Shown piece after piece: positions 1 through 10,740 of a DNA stretch of 64,000 nt (its first letter is position 1; the number at the start of each line of letters is the position of its first letter). The DNA is taken from assembly GCF_000785785.1 (NCBI RefSeq), contig NZ_JRQN01000006.1:40905-104904 (forward strand). Reading direction: 5' to 3'. The position numbers and the translations under genes were made by a program. Below the pieces are notes generated by a model. That model saw only the letters and a list, made by a program, of their open reading frames with translations. It did not search any database and was not told the origin of the DNA. The stretch is from Streptococcus uberis (GTDB taxonomy: Bacteria > Bacillota > Bacilli > Lactobacillales > Streptococcaceae).

Positions 1-733
1 TCACTGCTAAAACAACTGTATCACACCTAATCTGGGTGCCTTCATCTGTTATTAGGCAAAGCCCTTCACGACATTCTTTAATCTCATTAATATGAGTCTT
101 GGTTAACAATTTGACTGAGGTTTTTGCCATTTCCTGCAACAAAGGTTCAAGCATATCTGGGTCACTTTGATGACTGTTAATTGTCTCTGCTGCTTCCACT
201 AAGGTGACTGACTTACCTTGCAAAGAAAGACTAAAAGAAATGTCTAAACCTATTACACCAGCACCAACAACAACTATTGAGCGGCTTTTTTCAATTTTCT
301 CTAAAGCTTGTTGACTCTCTTTAAAATATTTGGTCGTAACAACACCTTCACTATTACTTCCTTTAATATTTTCAGACTCAGCCTTTGCCCCCATTGCACA
401 AACTAAGATTTCATAACTCTCCTCAAATGTATTTCCAAGGTTATCCATTAGTTTTAAGGTCTTAGTATCAGGGTCAATAGTCTGAACTTCTGCTTGAATA
501 AAACAACTATTTTCCGATAATCTTAATGTAGCATCCTGCCATTGTGCTTGAGATAAGTCATCTATTTGTTGACGATAAATAAAATTTAAACCATTTGGAA
601 TATAATTTGAATACTCTTGACGATCTATTATTATCAGTTGATTGTCTGGCTTTAGTTTAGAGAGTTGTTTTGCACAAGCTAATCCTGCAAAAGAAGCTCC
701 TATAATAACGATTTTTTTCTTTTTATCTTTCAT
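1..733 (-). CDS. FAD-dependent pyridine nucleotide-disulfide oxidoreductase, C-terminus cut off by window edge
   Basis: The frame runs open from an ATG at 731-733 to the window edge (244 codons seen). The N-terminus holds a dinucleotide-binding motif, GASFAGLACAKQL, followed at about residue 145 by a second one, VVVGAGVIGLDISFSLSLQG, the two-Rossmann layout of the NADH oxidase, NADH peroxidase and CoA-disulfide reductase family. The segment that carries the redox-active cysteine in classic Nox/Npr enzymes (about residue 42) reads NYIPNGLNF here and has no cysteine, so the reaction cannot be named with confidence. The gene follows glpF and may re-oxidise NADH or act on peroxide linked to glycerol use; that role is inferred. 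A cre-like site lies 32 bases upstream. Confidence 0.85.
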   Translation of the reverse strand, partial: MKDKKKKIVIIGASFAGLACAKQLSKLKPDNQLIIIDRQEYSNYIPNGLNFIYRQQIDDLSQAQWQDATLRLSENSCFIQAEVQTIDPDTKTLKLMDNLGNTFEESYEILVCAMGAKAESENIKGSNSEGVVTTKYFKESQQALEKIEKSRSIVVVGAGVIGLDISFSLSLQGKSVTLVEAAETINSHQSDPDMLEPLLQEMAKTSVKLLTKTHINEIKECREGLCLITDEGTQIRCDTVVLAV

Positions 734-764
734 AGTCTTTATTATAACAATCACTCCTTAAAAA

Positions 765-778
765 TGAAAACGTTTAAA
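765..778 (-). promoter_or_regulatory. cre-like CcpA site
   Basis: TGAAAACGTTTAAA matches the cre consensus TGWAANCGNTNWCA at all but one position. It lies between glpF and the flavin oxidoreductase and overlaps the T-run of the glpF terminator, so it most likely controls the oxidoreductase promoter. Confidence 0.55.
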
Positions 779-807
779 AAGAGTTTGAGCCAACTTGTCT
801 CAAACTC
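776..807 (-). terminator. Rho-independent terminator after glpF
   Basis: The nine-base arms GAGTTTGAG (781-789) and CTCAAACTC (799-807) pair perfectly around a nine-base loop and are followed on the minus strand by TTTTT. Confidence 0.85.
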
Positions 808-825
808 TCTCATCCTTATCATTGA

Positions 826-1527
826 CTAGGCTATTGGTCCAAAAAGAAGAACAGCTAAACTTGCACCAATAATTGGTCCGACAACTGGAATCCACGCATA
901 TGACCAATCTAAGTCGCCTTTATTAGGTATTGGTAACAAAGCATGGATCATTCGTGGCCCTAAATCTCTGGCTGGATTGATGGCATAACCAGTAGTTCCT
1001 CCTAATGATAACCCGATACCAATAATTAGCACACCTACACATAAGGTTCCTAATCCTGGAGGTATTTGGTACAGACCCAGAGAGAGAATGCCAAGCATTA
1101 AGACAAAGGTTCCAAAAATTTCACTTATTAGATTAGAACTCGTATCCTTGATTGCTGGTCCAGTAGCAATGGTTGCTAGAATATCTCCGGCTTCATTAGC
1201 AACAAGGTAATGGGGACGATATTGAAGATAAACCAAGATGGAACCAAGCATTGCTCCTAAAAACTGAGCAATAATATACAGTATTGCAGTGCTCCAGGAA
1301 ATACTGTGATTCATTGCAAAGGCTATACTTACTGCTGGATTTAAATGTGCTGGTGCAATTTTTCCAGTAATAAATACTGCGACCGCGACTGCAATTCCCC
1401 AACCTGTAGCAATAACAATCCATCCCGAATTATTATTCTTAGTTTTTGGTAAGACAACCCCTGCAACAACACCATTCCCCATTAAAATCAAGAGCGCCGT
1501 TCCTAAAAACTCTCCTAAGATATCTAT
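826..1527 (-). CDS. glpF: Glycerol uptake facilitator (aquaglyceroporin), apparent ATA start
   Basis: A MIP-family channel that passes glycerol across the membrane by facilitated diffusion. The two half-helix motifs are visible as NPAV (in AHLNPAVSIA) and NPAR (in GYAINPARDLGPR), with six hydrophobic segments. It is the last gene of glpK-glpO-glpF, so imported glycerol is phosphorylated by GlpK and oxidised by GlpO. The conserved first helix, read as IDILGEFLGTALLILMGNG, lies upstream of the first standard start (TTG at 1489-1491). The frame is open back to two ATA codons at 1525-1530 behind AAAGGGG (1534-1540). Relatives begin M-D-I-x-GEFLGT as I recall them, so ATG appears to be ATA here. 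I take 1527 as start (233 residues). Confidence 0.85.
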   Translation of the reverse strand: MDILGEFLGTALLILMGNGVVAGVVLPKTKNNNSGWIVIATGWGIAVAVAVFITGKIAPAHLNPAVSIAFAMNHSISWSTAILYIIAQFLGAMLGSILVYLQYRPHYLVANEAGDILATIATGPAIKDTSSNLISEIFGTFVLMLGILSLGLYQIPPGLGTLCVGVLIIGIGLSLGGTTGYAINPARDLGPRMIHALLPIPNKGDLDWSYAWIPVVGPIIGASLAVLLFGPIA

Positions 1528-1539
1528 TATTTTCCCCTT

Positions 1540-3369
1540 TTATTTTTGTTTCAATGCTTCTAAATCATTATCTTTTAATGTCTCACGCAAGGCTTTTTCT
1601 TCAGCTAATTTCTCTTCTTGTGTCCACTGATAATGTTTAGCCATTTCATTTAATACTGGCTCAATCAAAGCTTCTAAACGATCCCTCATAAAGAGCATGT
1701 GATTGGTTCTCCGTAAGAAGAAGTCAGTGGGTTTCAAAGCCATTTCAAAATCCATTGCATAGTGTAAAGAAAGTGTTTCTGCTAATGTAAGCCCTTCTGC
1801 CGCAATAATTTGACGGGCTAAAGCAAAGACTTTTGGTGCATTAGAGCCATATAAGTTTGCCAAGTAAAGAGCCTCATCCATTGATAGACCACTTAAAGTA
1901 CCAAGTTGTGCATAGGCTTCAATCTCAGAATCAACATTTGCAGGATTAATTTCTCCACCAGAGACAGGGTAGGTTTTTGAGTTAATTAATTTAAAGCTAC
2001 GATCAAATTCTTCTTTCAATACAGTTAGGATGACTTGCAAAGCACCTTCTGCCATCTTACGATAGTCTGTTATTTTGCCACCTGCTAGTGTAAATAGACC
2101 ATTGGCATCTCTTTCAAAGCTTGAACCACGTGACACAGCTGAAGGATCCAATTCTTTTTCTGACGTACTTGATTCAACTGAACGGATAGCTTTTTCAACA
2201 GCTTCACGGCTTGATTTGTCATCAACATAGTCTTGCACAGTTTGAATAAGTTCTTCAAAACTATCATCCGAAATTTTACCACTGTTACCCCCATTATAAT
2301 CTGAGGCACTATTGCCTGACAAGAGTGGTCTAAGCCCAGCCCAAGAACTTTCAATATCTTCTAATTGCAAGTTAGCTTCTGGGAAGCGACGATTAATAAT
2401 GTCTAATAGGTAATCAACATCTTCTTGTGTCACCGTTGGGTGTTCTAAATCACCAGTATAGTCCGTATCTGTTGTTCCAAAATACGTTTTTTCTTCTCTA
2501 GGTAACACAAATACCATTCGACCATCATTCAAACCAGTATCAACATAGACTGGTTGGGAAATCTTTAATTTCTTACGGTCTACAACCAAGTGGACACCTT
2601 TAGTTGGGCGCATTTGGTGAATAGCTTCGACTTCATTTGAAAAGTTTCTAACCTGATCACTCCATGGGCCAGTTGTGTTAATTACTACATTAGCATGTAT
2701 CGTCATTAACTCATCGGTCATTAAGTCACGAGCTAATACGCCAATAATTTTGCCCTGATCATCAAAAATAAAGTCTTCTGCTTTAACATGACTGGCAATC
2801 AGGGCGCCATCACGATTAGCCCGCTTAATATTTTCAATTACTAAACGTGCATCATTGTTTCTAAAGTCTAAGTAAACACCACCACCGAGAAGTCCTTCAG
2901 CTTGTAAATCTGGTTCTCTGGCTAGGACTTCTTCTTTAGACAAGACTTTATTTGCCGCAGGAGTATTTGACACACCAGCTAATAAATCATAGAGATCCAT
3001 AGCCACTTTTAGACGAAACATACTAAAGGTGCTACCAGCTTCATCATAAACTGGTAATAGCATTGGGTCTGGCTTTGGAATATGTGGCGCAATTTGTTGA
3101 ACAACTGCACGTTCAGATACCGTATCAGATACAACTTCTACATCAAATTGCTTCAAGTAACGTAAGCCGCCATGAACTAACTTGGTTGAGCGACTTGACG
3201 TTCCTTCGGCAAAGTCCTGCATCTCAATTAAACCAGTTTCAAGTCCAGAGGCTGCTGCTTGCAAGGCTACACCTGCCCCTGTTATACCACCACCAATGAC
3301 TAACAAATCTAATTGACGGTCTTGCATTTTTTGGAGTGCTAATCGACGTGTTTCTTTTGAAAATTCCAT
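1540..3369 (-). CDS. glpO: Alpha-glycerophosphate oxidase
   Basis: An FAD enzyme that oxidises sn-glycerol-3-phosphate with O2 to dihydroxyacetone phosphate and H2O2, at the membrane face. The ADP-binding motif LLVIGGGITGAGVALQ is at about residues 22-37, followed by SSRSTKLVHGGLRYL, which is typical of the GlpD/GlpO family. The 609-residue length matches streptococcal GlpO, longer than GlpD because of an inserted region in the middle. The gene starts 11 bases after glpK and ends 12 bases before the inferred glpF start, so the three are one transcript. The peroxide product is the usual H2O2 source from glycerol in streptococci. Confidence 0.95.
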   Translation of the reverse strand: MEFSKETRRLALQKMQDRQLDLLVIGGGITGAGVALQAAASGLETGLIEMQDFAEGTSSRSTKLVHGGLRYLKQFDVEVVSDTVSERAVVQQIAPHIPKPDPMLLPVYDEAGSTFSMFRLKVAMDLYDLLAGVSNTPAANKVLSKEEVLAREPDLQAEGLLGGGVYLDFRNNDARLVIENIKRANRDGALIASHVKAEDFIFDDQGKIIGVLARDLMTDELMTIHANVVINTTGPWSDQVRNFSNEVEAIHQMRPTKGVHLVVDRKKLKISQPVYVDTGLNDGRMVFVLPREEKTYFGTTDTDYTGDLEHPTVTQEDVDYLLDIINRRFPEANLQLEDIESSWAGLRPLLSGNSASDYNGGNSGKISDDSFEELIQTVQDYVDDKSSREAVEKAIRSVESSTSEKELDPSAVSRGSSFERDANGLFTLAGGKITDYRKMAEGALQVILTVLKEEFDRSFKLINSKTYPVSGGEINPANVDSEIEAYAQLGTLSGLSMDEALYLANLYGSNAPKVFALARQIIAAEGLTLAETLSLHYAMDFEMALKPTDFFLRRTNHMLFMRDRLEALIEPVLNEMAKHYQWTQEEKLAEEKALRETLKDNDLEALKQK

Positions 3370-3380
3370 TCTTTCCTCCC

Positions 3381-4931
<1,551 letters not shown>

Positions 4932-5011
4932 CTATTATAACGAAAAAATGTATAAATGTACTATCATAAATTTCTTTCTACAACTAAATTTATGATAAGA
5001 TAAGCCAAATT

Positions 5012-5033
5012 AAAAAAAACGAGGATATCCTCG
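5012..5033 (-). terminator. Terminator after the PepSY lipoprotein gene
   Basis: The palindrome CGAGGATATCCTCG (5020-5033) lies right after the stop codon on the minus strand and is followed by a run of eight T. Confidence 0.8.
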
Positions 5034-5039
5034 CTTCAT

Positions 5040-5390
5040 TTAGTCATTAATTGGTTCTGATGATTTTTCAAGTATCTCTCCTGAATTAGCATCTATGATG
5101 TAACTATATTCTTTATCTCCATGATTAAATTCCACATCATAAACTAGCTTACCATCGTCATTTTCTTTTTTAATAGTAAGTAGTTTAGTATCAGATTCAG
5201 TAACGGAAGCATCCTTTATTGCAATTGATTTAGCTTTTTCTTCTGAAATTTTAGCTTTTTTTGTTTTAGCCATTTGGCCTGTTGACTGATTCTGTGTAGT
5301 GCCTTGTTGCTCCTTATCCATACCACAAGCACCCAAACTTAGTAAAGAAAGGCTTGCTATGGCAAATATTGAGAGTTTTTTCAGTGTCAT
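5040..5390 (-). CDS. Small PepSY-domain lipoprotein
   Basis: A 116-residue predicted lipoprotein. The signal peptide MTLKKLSIFAIASLSLLSLGAC ends in the lipobox LGAC, so the mature protein would start at Cys22 and be lipid-anchored on the outer face of the membrane. Residues 50-112 form one PepSY-like domain with the pattern ISEEKAKSIAIKDA...YDVEFNHGDKEYSYIIDANSGEIL. PepSY domains are often thought to inhibit or chaperone proteases, but a role here is not shown. It has its own terminator and faces the glp operon, so it is probably monocistronic. Confidence 0.85.
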   Translation of the reverse strand: MTLKKLSIFAIASLSLLSLGACGMDKEQQGTTQNQSTGQMAKTKKAKISEEKAKSIAIKDASVTESDTKLLTIKKENDDGKLVYDVEFNHGDKEYSYIIDANSGEILEKSSEPIND

Positions 5391-5511
5391 ATCTATTACC
5401 TTCTTTCATTAATTTCTTTTATTATACCTTAAAACATAATTTTTTTCTAATAATGACATTTTTTCTACCTTGATACTGCCAGAATCCTCTGTGAGCCCAT
5501 ATTTATGTAAA

Positions 5512-5535
5512 AACAAAAAAGCCTCACGTGGAGGC
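5512..5535 (-). terminator. Terminator of the glyQS-UPF0291 transcript
   Basis: GCCTC (5521-5525) pairs with GAGGC (5531-5535), followed on the minus strand by TTTTTTG. It lies ten bases after the UPF0291 stop codon. Confidence 0.8.
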
Positions 5536-5544
5536 TTCAAACAA

Positions 5545-5802
5545 TCAGGAATTTGGATCATCTAATGATCGACCATGGAGTCCTTTTTCTCGTTGGACTT
5601 GTTTTAATTTTTCAGGAGTCAAGTCATTGCCTTTTTCATCGACCACTTTAATTCCTTCAATATGATGACGAACTGAGCGACGGTAACCTTCTATGTATTC
5701 TCGTCTAAGCTCTGCTTGTTCAACCTTTTCTGGGCCTGTTAGACCTACTGTTTTTTTCTTTTTAGCCAGTTCATTGATACGTTCGATTTTCTTAGGATCC
5801 AT
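5545..5802 (-). CDS. UPF0291 (DUF896) family protein
   Basis: An 85-residue, charged, mostly helical cytoplasmic protein with the UPF0291/YnzC hallmarks: an N-terminal helical pair starting [22 protein letters not shown], then a basic segment [18 protein letters not shown]. The tail ends [10 protein letters not shown], also typical of the streptococcal members. The family is conserved in Firmicutes but has no agreed molecular function. It starts 19 bases after glyS and ends at a strong terminator, so it appears to be the last gene of the glycyl-tRNA synthetase operon. Confidence 0.9.
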   Translation of the reverse strand: MDPKKIERINELAKKKKTVGLTGPEKVEQAELRREYIEGYRRSVRHHIEGIKVVDEKGNDLTPEKLKQVQREKGLHGRSLDDPNS

Positions 5803-5821
5803 ATGACACAGCCTCCTTCTA

Positions 5822-7860
5822 CTATTTTGTATTTAATTTATTGAAGCTAGCAACACTTCTAGCTTTTTCAACTAAACTTAACAATAAGGCTAAACGATTA
5901 GCTTTTAGTTGGTCATCATCAGTCATAACCATTGTATTGTCAAAGAAAGCAACAATAAGATTGTTCAAGGCAAATAACTGATTAATTTTTTCCTCTGCAC
6001 TGCCTTGTAAATCAAGTGAATTCACGGCTTGGAACAAGGCTTTTTCTTGATCGTTTTCAAGTAGCGATGGATCAACGACAACTTGCTCTTCAGCTTTCTC
6101 TGCTAAATTAAAGGCACGAGACAAGTTTTCAACAGCTGATTTATAGGTAGAACCTTTGGATGCTTCTACCAAAGCCTTAGCTGTTTCAAGCATTTGTGGC
6201 ACTTGGAAATTCGAACTTGAGAGAACTGCTTCTTTAATGTCTTTTGGAATTGCTGCGCCCATCATTTTATCAACACGCGCTGAGATAAAGTCCATCACTT
6301 GACTTTGATTATCATAAGTTAAAGTATCAAATGGTAAGCTGTAGCAATCTGCAATTAATTGGTCCATTGGAATATTCCAATGGAAAGCTTCAAGAATACG
6401 AACGATGCCTTGAGTTGCACGGCGAAGCGCATAAGGATCGTTGGAACCACTTGGAATTAAGCCGACTGAGAAAAATGATAATAGGGTATCTAATTTATCT
6501 GCTAATGCAAGAACAGCACCAGCTTTGCTTTCTGGAAGCTCACCTTCTGCAGAATTTGGCAGATAATGTTCACGAATAGCTTGTGCAACTTCTGGAGTTT
6601 CTCCTGCAAGAAGCGCATACTTTTCTCCCATGACACCTTGCAACTCATCAAACTCACCAACCATACCAGTCAATAAATCAAATTTATAAATTTGGCTAGC
6701 ACGAACGAGAGCTTGGCTATCTTGACTTGACAAATCAAGTTCCTGTGCAAGATAGTCAGCAATGACACCTGTCCGCTTCATATGGTCTCTTAATGAACCA
6801 ATTTTTTCATGGAAGGTAACATTCTCTAGCTTTTCAACTAAATCTTCAATAACTAATTTTTGATCTTCTCGCCAGAAGAATTCACCATCTTCTAAGCGAG
6901 CTACAAGTACCTTTTCATTTCCTTTAACAACATTTTCAATGTGCTGATCATTACCATTACGAACTGAAATGAAATTTGGTAATAACTTGCCAAATTGATC
7001 ACGGACTACAAAATAACGTTGATGATTTTTCATAGACGTTACTAAAACTTCTTCTGGAACATCTAAATATTTCTCATCAAATGTCCCCATAAAGCTGTCG
7101 GGTACTCAACCAAATTTAAGACTTCATTTAATAAGTCGTTATCAATGTCAACTGTGACATTATATTTAATTTCTAATTCATGAATTTGATGAACAATCAT
7201 CTCCTGACGTTCTTTAGCATCAGCAATAACATACACACGTGCAAGGTCTTGTTCGTATGAATTAGCAGATGAGATTGTTGTTTCTTCCCCTAGGAATCGA
7301 TGCCCACGAGAAACGCGATCAGCGGAGATATCCAAAAAGTTCATCTCTAAAGCTTGATCATCTAATAGGACTGTCAAGGTATGCACAGGACGAATATACT
7401 CAAAACTATTTGAAGCCCAATGCATGGATACTGGAAATGTTAAGCTAGCTAGAACCTGTGGAATGGCTTGTAAAACTTCTTCTACCACTTTTCCTTCTTC
7501 ATGTTTAGTCACATAAACATATTCTTCACCTTTGATTTCACGGAATTCAATAGCCTCCGTAGTTAATCCTTTACCACGTACAAAGCCTTGGGCAGCTTTT
7601 GAAAAATTCCCTTCGGCATCCAATGCAATTTTTTTAGATGGACCTTTAAAGTCTTCGGTTAAATCAGTTTGTTTTTCAGCTAATCCACTGACTCTAACAG
7701 CTAAACGTCTCGGTGTTGAAAAGGTTTGGATTGCTTCAAATGACAACCTATTGTCATTCAAGAAAGCTGCCAATTTCTCACCAAATTGTTGTTCACTTGG
7801 TGTCACAACGTATGCTGGTAATTCTTCTAAACCTAATTCTACTAATAAATTTTTAGTCAT
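5822..7860 (-). CDS. glyS: Glycyl-tRNA synthetase beta subunit, frame broken by a missing base
   Basis: The beta subunit of the alpha2-beta2 glycyl-tRNA synthetase, needed for tRNA binding and charging. The frame is split: one part covers 7063-7860 and ends ...[17 protein letters not shown], the other covers 5822-7090 and resumes [26 protein letters not shown]. The join falls in the run CCCC at 7085-7088; adding one base gives ...ALWGTFDEKY... and a continuous protein of 679 residues, the normal streptococcal length. The enzyme is essential and no slippery signal with known function is visible, so a base-calling error is the best explanation. The start codon shares one base with the glyQ stop codon, showing tight coupling. 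Confidence 0.93.
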
Positions 7861-8777
7861 TACTCCGCCTCCTCTTTTAACAATTCAGCACGACTTGCTT
7901 CATCCAATAATGGGAAACCTAATTTCTTACGTTCAGCGACAAAAGTTTTTGCGACAATACGTGCTAAATTTCTAATACGCGCAATATAACCTGCACGCTC
8001 TGTAACTGATACAGCACCACGTGCATCAAGCAAGTTAAAAGTATGAGAACATTTCAAGACATAATCATAAGCTGGGTGAACTAGTCCTTCTTCAAGGGCG
8101 CGTCCAGCTTCTTTTTCAAATTTTTCAAAGTTCTCTAAAAGCATTGCTTGGTCAGAAATTTCAAATGAGTACTTTGAATGCTCGTACTCAGGTTGTAAGA
8201 AAATTTCACCATATTTAACACCTGGTGCCCACTCGATATCATACACAGAATCCACTTCTTGTATATAAGAAGCAAGTCGCTCTAGTCCATAAGTCACTTC
8301 TGCAGTCACAGGACCTGTTGCTAGTCCTCCGACTTGTTGGAAATATGTAAACTGTGTGATTTCCATACCATCTAACCAAACTTCCCAACCAAGTCCTGCA
8401 GAACCTGTTGAGGGATTTTCCCAGTTATCTTCAACAAAACGGATGTCATGTTCAAGAGGATTAATACCGAGTTTTTCAAGTGACTCTAAATAGAGTTCTT
8501 GAATGTTTGATGGTGAAGGTTTCATAACAACTTGGAATTGGTGATGTTGATATAGTCTATTTGGATTTTCACCATAACGACCATCTGCTGGACGACGACT
8601 TGGTTCAACGTAGGCTGCATTCCAAGGTTCTGGACCAATGGCACGAAGAAAGGTGTAAGGACTCATTGTACCAGCTCCTTTTTCATTGTCATAGGCTTGC
8701 ATTAGCATACAACCTTTATCATTCCAAAATTGTTGCAAAGTTAAAATAATTTCTTGAAAGGTTAGTTTGTTACTCAT
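7860..8777 (-). CDS. glyQ: Glycyl-tRNA synthetase alpha subunit
   Basis: The class II catalytic subunit that forms glycyl-adenylate and charges tRNA-Gly together with GlyS. The 305-residue sequence starts [63 protein letters not shown] and contains the motif 2 and 3 regions expected of this very conserved family. The tail EEAE is acidic and short. It is the first gene of the operon, downstream of a T-box leader that should sense uncharged tRNA-Gly, and overlaps glyS by one base. Confidence 0.97.
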   Translation of the reverse strand: MSNKLTFQEIILTLQQFWNDKGCMLMQAYDNEKGAGTMSPYTFLRAIGPEPWNAAYVEPSRRPADGRYGENPNRLYQHHQFQVVMKPSPSNIQELYLESLEKLGINPLEHDIRFVEDNWENPSTGSAGLGWEVWLDGMEITQFTYFQQVGGLATGPVTAEVTYGLERLASYIQEVDSVYDIEWAPGVKYGEIFLQPEYEHSKYSFEISDQAMLLENFEKFEKEAGRALEEGLVHPAYDYVLKCSHTFNLLDARGAVSVTERAGYIARIRNLARIVAKTFVAERKKLGFPLLDEASRAELLKEEAE

Positions 8778-8864
8778 TTTTGCCTCTTTCTAATATGTCT
8801 TACTAACAAATTGAACTACACAAATAGATGTGGTTCATCCCAATAAGTGATATTTTAATATCAG

Positions 8865-9045
8865 AAAAAGGGTAAAACCACACCAACTCCTATACCAATA
8901 CTGATATAGGGGCGTTGATACGCGGTTCCACCCTAGTTTTTTACTTCATTACTATTTTTAATTGTAACCGAAAGTGCCTTAAAATTATCTTTTTCATCCG
9001 GCTTACACCATACCCGAACTCGCTTGAGAAATCCCATAATTCATT
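8865..9045 (-). promoter_or_regulatory. T-box leader of glyQS
   Basis: The T-box core AGGGTGGAACCGCG lies at 8921-8934 (minus strand), about 145 bases before glyQ. The alternative terminator arm GGTTTTACCC (8871-8880) can pair with GGGTGGAACC and is followed by TTTTT (8865-8869). A long upstream stem region, about 8960-9045, fits Stem I, and a GGC triplet at 8976-8978 is a possible glycine specifier. Uncharged tRNA-Gly would favour read-through into glyQS. The exact 5' end is not determined. Confidence 0.9.
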
Positions 9046-9112
9046 TCTTTCTTATAGATAATTCTAGCACAATTACATTGACTTGTCTATTCCTAGCAAA
9101 TGTTGCTGTTAA

Positions 9113-9640
9113 TTATTTGCTCATATAGCCATTAGGCTTAATAACTTCTTCAATTAATCGATTTTCTTCAATAATCCTAACGGTCAAGGTTATTGCATAA
9201 CACGGGAATAATAGCATAGCTGTAATCTGTGCATGACAAAGCAAAGCAATACCTATCAACTCTGGACAAATATTTAAAAAGTAATTGGGATGCTTAACAT
9301 ATCTAAAAAGCCAATGGTCAACATAACGATGATTTTTAACAATCATTAGTTTCACAGTCCAAATGCCTGTCAATAGTTGAGTCACCTTGTATAAGACAAA
9401 AACAGAAACGATTAATAATACCAACCCTAAAAAGCTAATTGCATCAAAAGTAACCATCTTTAAATAAGCTTCTAGACTTGCAAAAAAATAAATAAGGATA
9501 TGAAGAAGCGTAATAAATTGAGAATTTTTGACACCAAATTCTCTACCTCCCTCAGCTTTAATCCGTTTTTCGTTAGCAATTGATATTTTTAAAAAATATA
9601 AACGGATTAAAAACATCCCTAACATAATCGCTAATATCAC
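9113..9640 (-). CDS. Isoprenylcysteine carboxyl methyltransferase-like membrane protein
   Basis: A 175-residue integral membrane protein with about five hydrophobic segments. The C-terminal half has the ICMT-family pattern: RYVKHPNYFLN (cofactor-site histidine-proline) followed by ELIGIALL and then RIIEENRLIEEVI. Bacterial members resemble YpbQ of Bacillus, which sits near polyketide genes; eukaryotic ICMT methylates prenylated cysteines. No substrate can be assigned here because streptococci do not prenylate CaaX proteins. It stands alone between the glyQS leader and the aldo/keto reductase. Confidence 0.75.
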   Translation of the reverse strand: MILAIMLGMFLIRLYFLKISIANEKRIKAEGGREFGVKNSQFITLLHILIYFFASLEAYLKMVTFDAISFLGLVLLIVSVFVLYKVTQLLTGIWTVKLMIVKNHRYVDHWLFRYVKHPNYFLNICPELIGIALLCHAQITAMLLFPCYAITLTVRIIEENRLIEEVIKPNGYMSK

Positions 9641-9717
9641 TTTTTCAATACTCCTTCTTAGTTATTAATTACATAGAAGAGTATAATAAAAAATGATAGG
9701 AAAAGTCAAATCAATAA

Positions 9718-9749
9718 CAAAAAGTTCAGTATAAAAACTGAACTTTTTA
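9718..9749 (-). terminator. Terminator after the aldo/keto reductase
   Basis: A perfect 12-base inverted repeat, AAAAAGTTCAGT (9719-9730) and ACTGAACTTTTT (9737-9748), with A/T runs at both ends. It serves the minus-strand reductase gene. Confidence 0.85.
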
Positions 9750-9818
9750 ACTCAAGTAGATAGATACTTCATCACCAATAACAAATAAACATGTCTCATC
9801 TGTTGATGTAACTTCAAT

Positions 9819-10658
9819 TTAATACTCTTTGGTATCTGGATCAGGAACTTCTGTCATCCCTTGCAGATTTTTTATGATTTCAGCATCTTCTTCCGTTAGT
9901 TCAATATCAAAGAAATCCATATTCTCCTTGATACGATCTTCATGAACTGATTTTGGCAGTGGTAAGAAACCTTGATAAACAGACCAAGCCAGCGCCAATT
10001 GAGCAACTGTTTTACCATATTTATCAGCCAAAACTTTCATTTCTTCATTTGAGAAGATATCACCTTGTCCAAGTGGTCCCCATGCTTCGACGACAATCTG
10101 ATGTGCTTTACAATAATCAACAACTTCTGGTTGAAAACAGCCTGGCGCTAAGCGAATTTGGTTGACTGCTGGAGTCAGTTCAGCGGTTTCAGCTAAAGCT
10201 TCCAAATGATGAACCATGAAATTGCTGACACCGATTGTTTTAACCAAACCTTCATCAACAGCATCTTCCATATATGACCAGGCTTCAGCATTAGCTTTTT
10301 GCCAATTATCACGATAGGCTTTTGGATTTGGCCAATGGATCAGATATAAATCGACATAATCTAGTCCTAACCGTTGAAGCGATGCAGCTAAAGCTTCTTT
10401 AGCTTTAGGATAAGAATGGGAGTCATTCCAAAGTTTAGTCGTGACAAATAATTCTTCACGAGGAACACCACTATCTTTTATCGCTTTTCCTACACTCACT
10501 TCATTTTTATAAATAGCTGCTGTATCAATATGTCGATAGCCAGCTTTAATAGCAGCTAATGTTGATTGATAAGCTTCTTCGCCATCTGCTGCTTTAAAGG
10601 TTCCAAAGCCCAGAAGAGGGATTTCTAACCCATTATTCATTGTAAATGTCTTTACCAC
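9819..10658 (-). CDS. Aldo/keto reductase
   Basis: A 279-residue NADPH-dependent oxidoreductase of the AKR superfamily (2,5-diketo-D-gluconate reductase-like group). The catalytic tetrad is visible: Asp in YRHIDTA, Tyr in AAIYKNE, Lys in FVTTKLWN and His in YLIHWPNP. The cofactor end LPKSVHEDRIKENMDFF is also typical. Its substrate is probably a small aldehyde or alpha-keto compound such as methylglyoxal, but this cannot be read from sequence. It is a single gene with its own terminator. Confidence 0.92.
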   Translation of the reverse strand: MVKTFTMNNGLEIPLLGFGTFKAADGEEAYQSTLAAIKAGYRHIDTAAIYKNEVSVGKAIKDSGVPREELFVTTKLWNDSHSYPKAKEALAASLQRLGLDYVDLYLIHWPNPKAYRDNWQKANAEAWSYMEDAVDEGLVKTIGVSNFMVHHLEALAETAELTPAVNQIRLAPGCFQPEVVDYCKAHQIVVEAWGPLGQGDIFSNEEMKVLADKYGKTVAQLALAWSVYQGFLPLPKSVHEDRIKENMDFFDIELTEEDAEIIKNLQGMTEVPDPDTKEY

Positions 10659-10740
10659 AAGAATACCTCCTTAATATAAGATTATTCTACCATAATCCAA
10701 CTATTATTAAAGCTTTTGAAACGTCCTATTATCGGTCAAC

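Noticed and set aside
1489..1491. TTG at 1491 as the glpF start
   Set aside because: It would cut away most of the first membrane helix, which is intact in frame upstream.
7063..7090. Programmed frameshift in glyS
   Set aside because: No slippery heptamer with a stimulatory structure is evident, IF-2 and eight other genes show the same one-base loss, and no programmed shift is known to me in this family.
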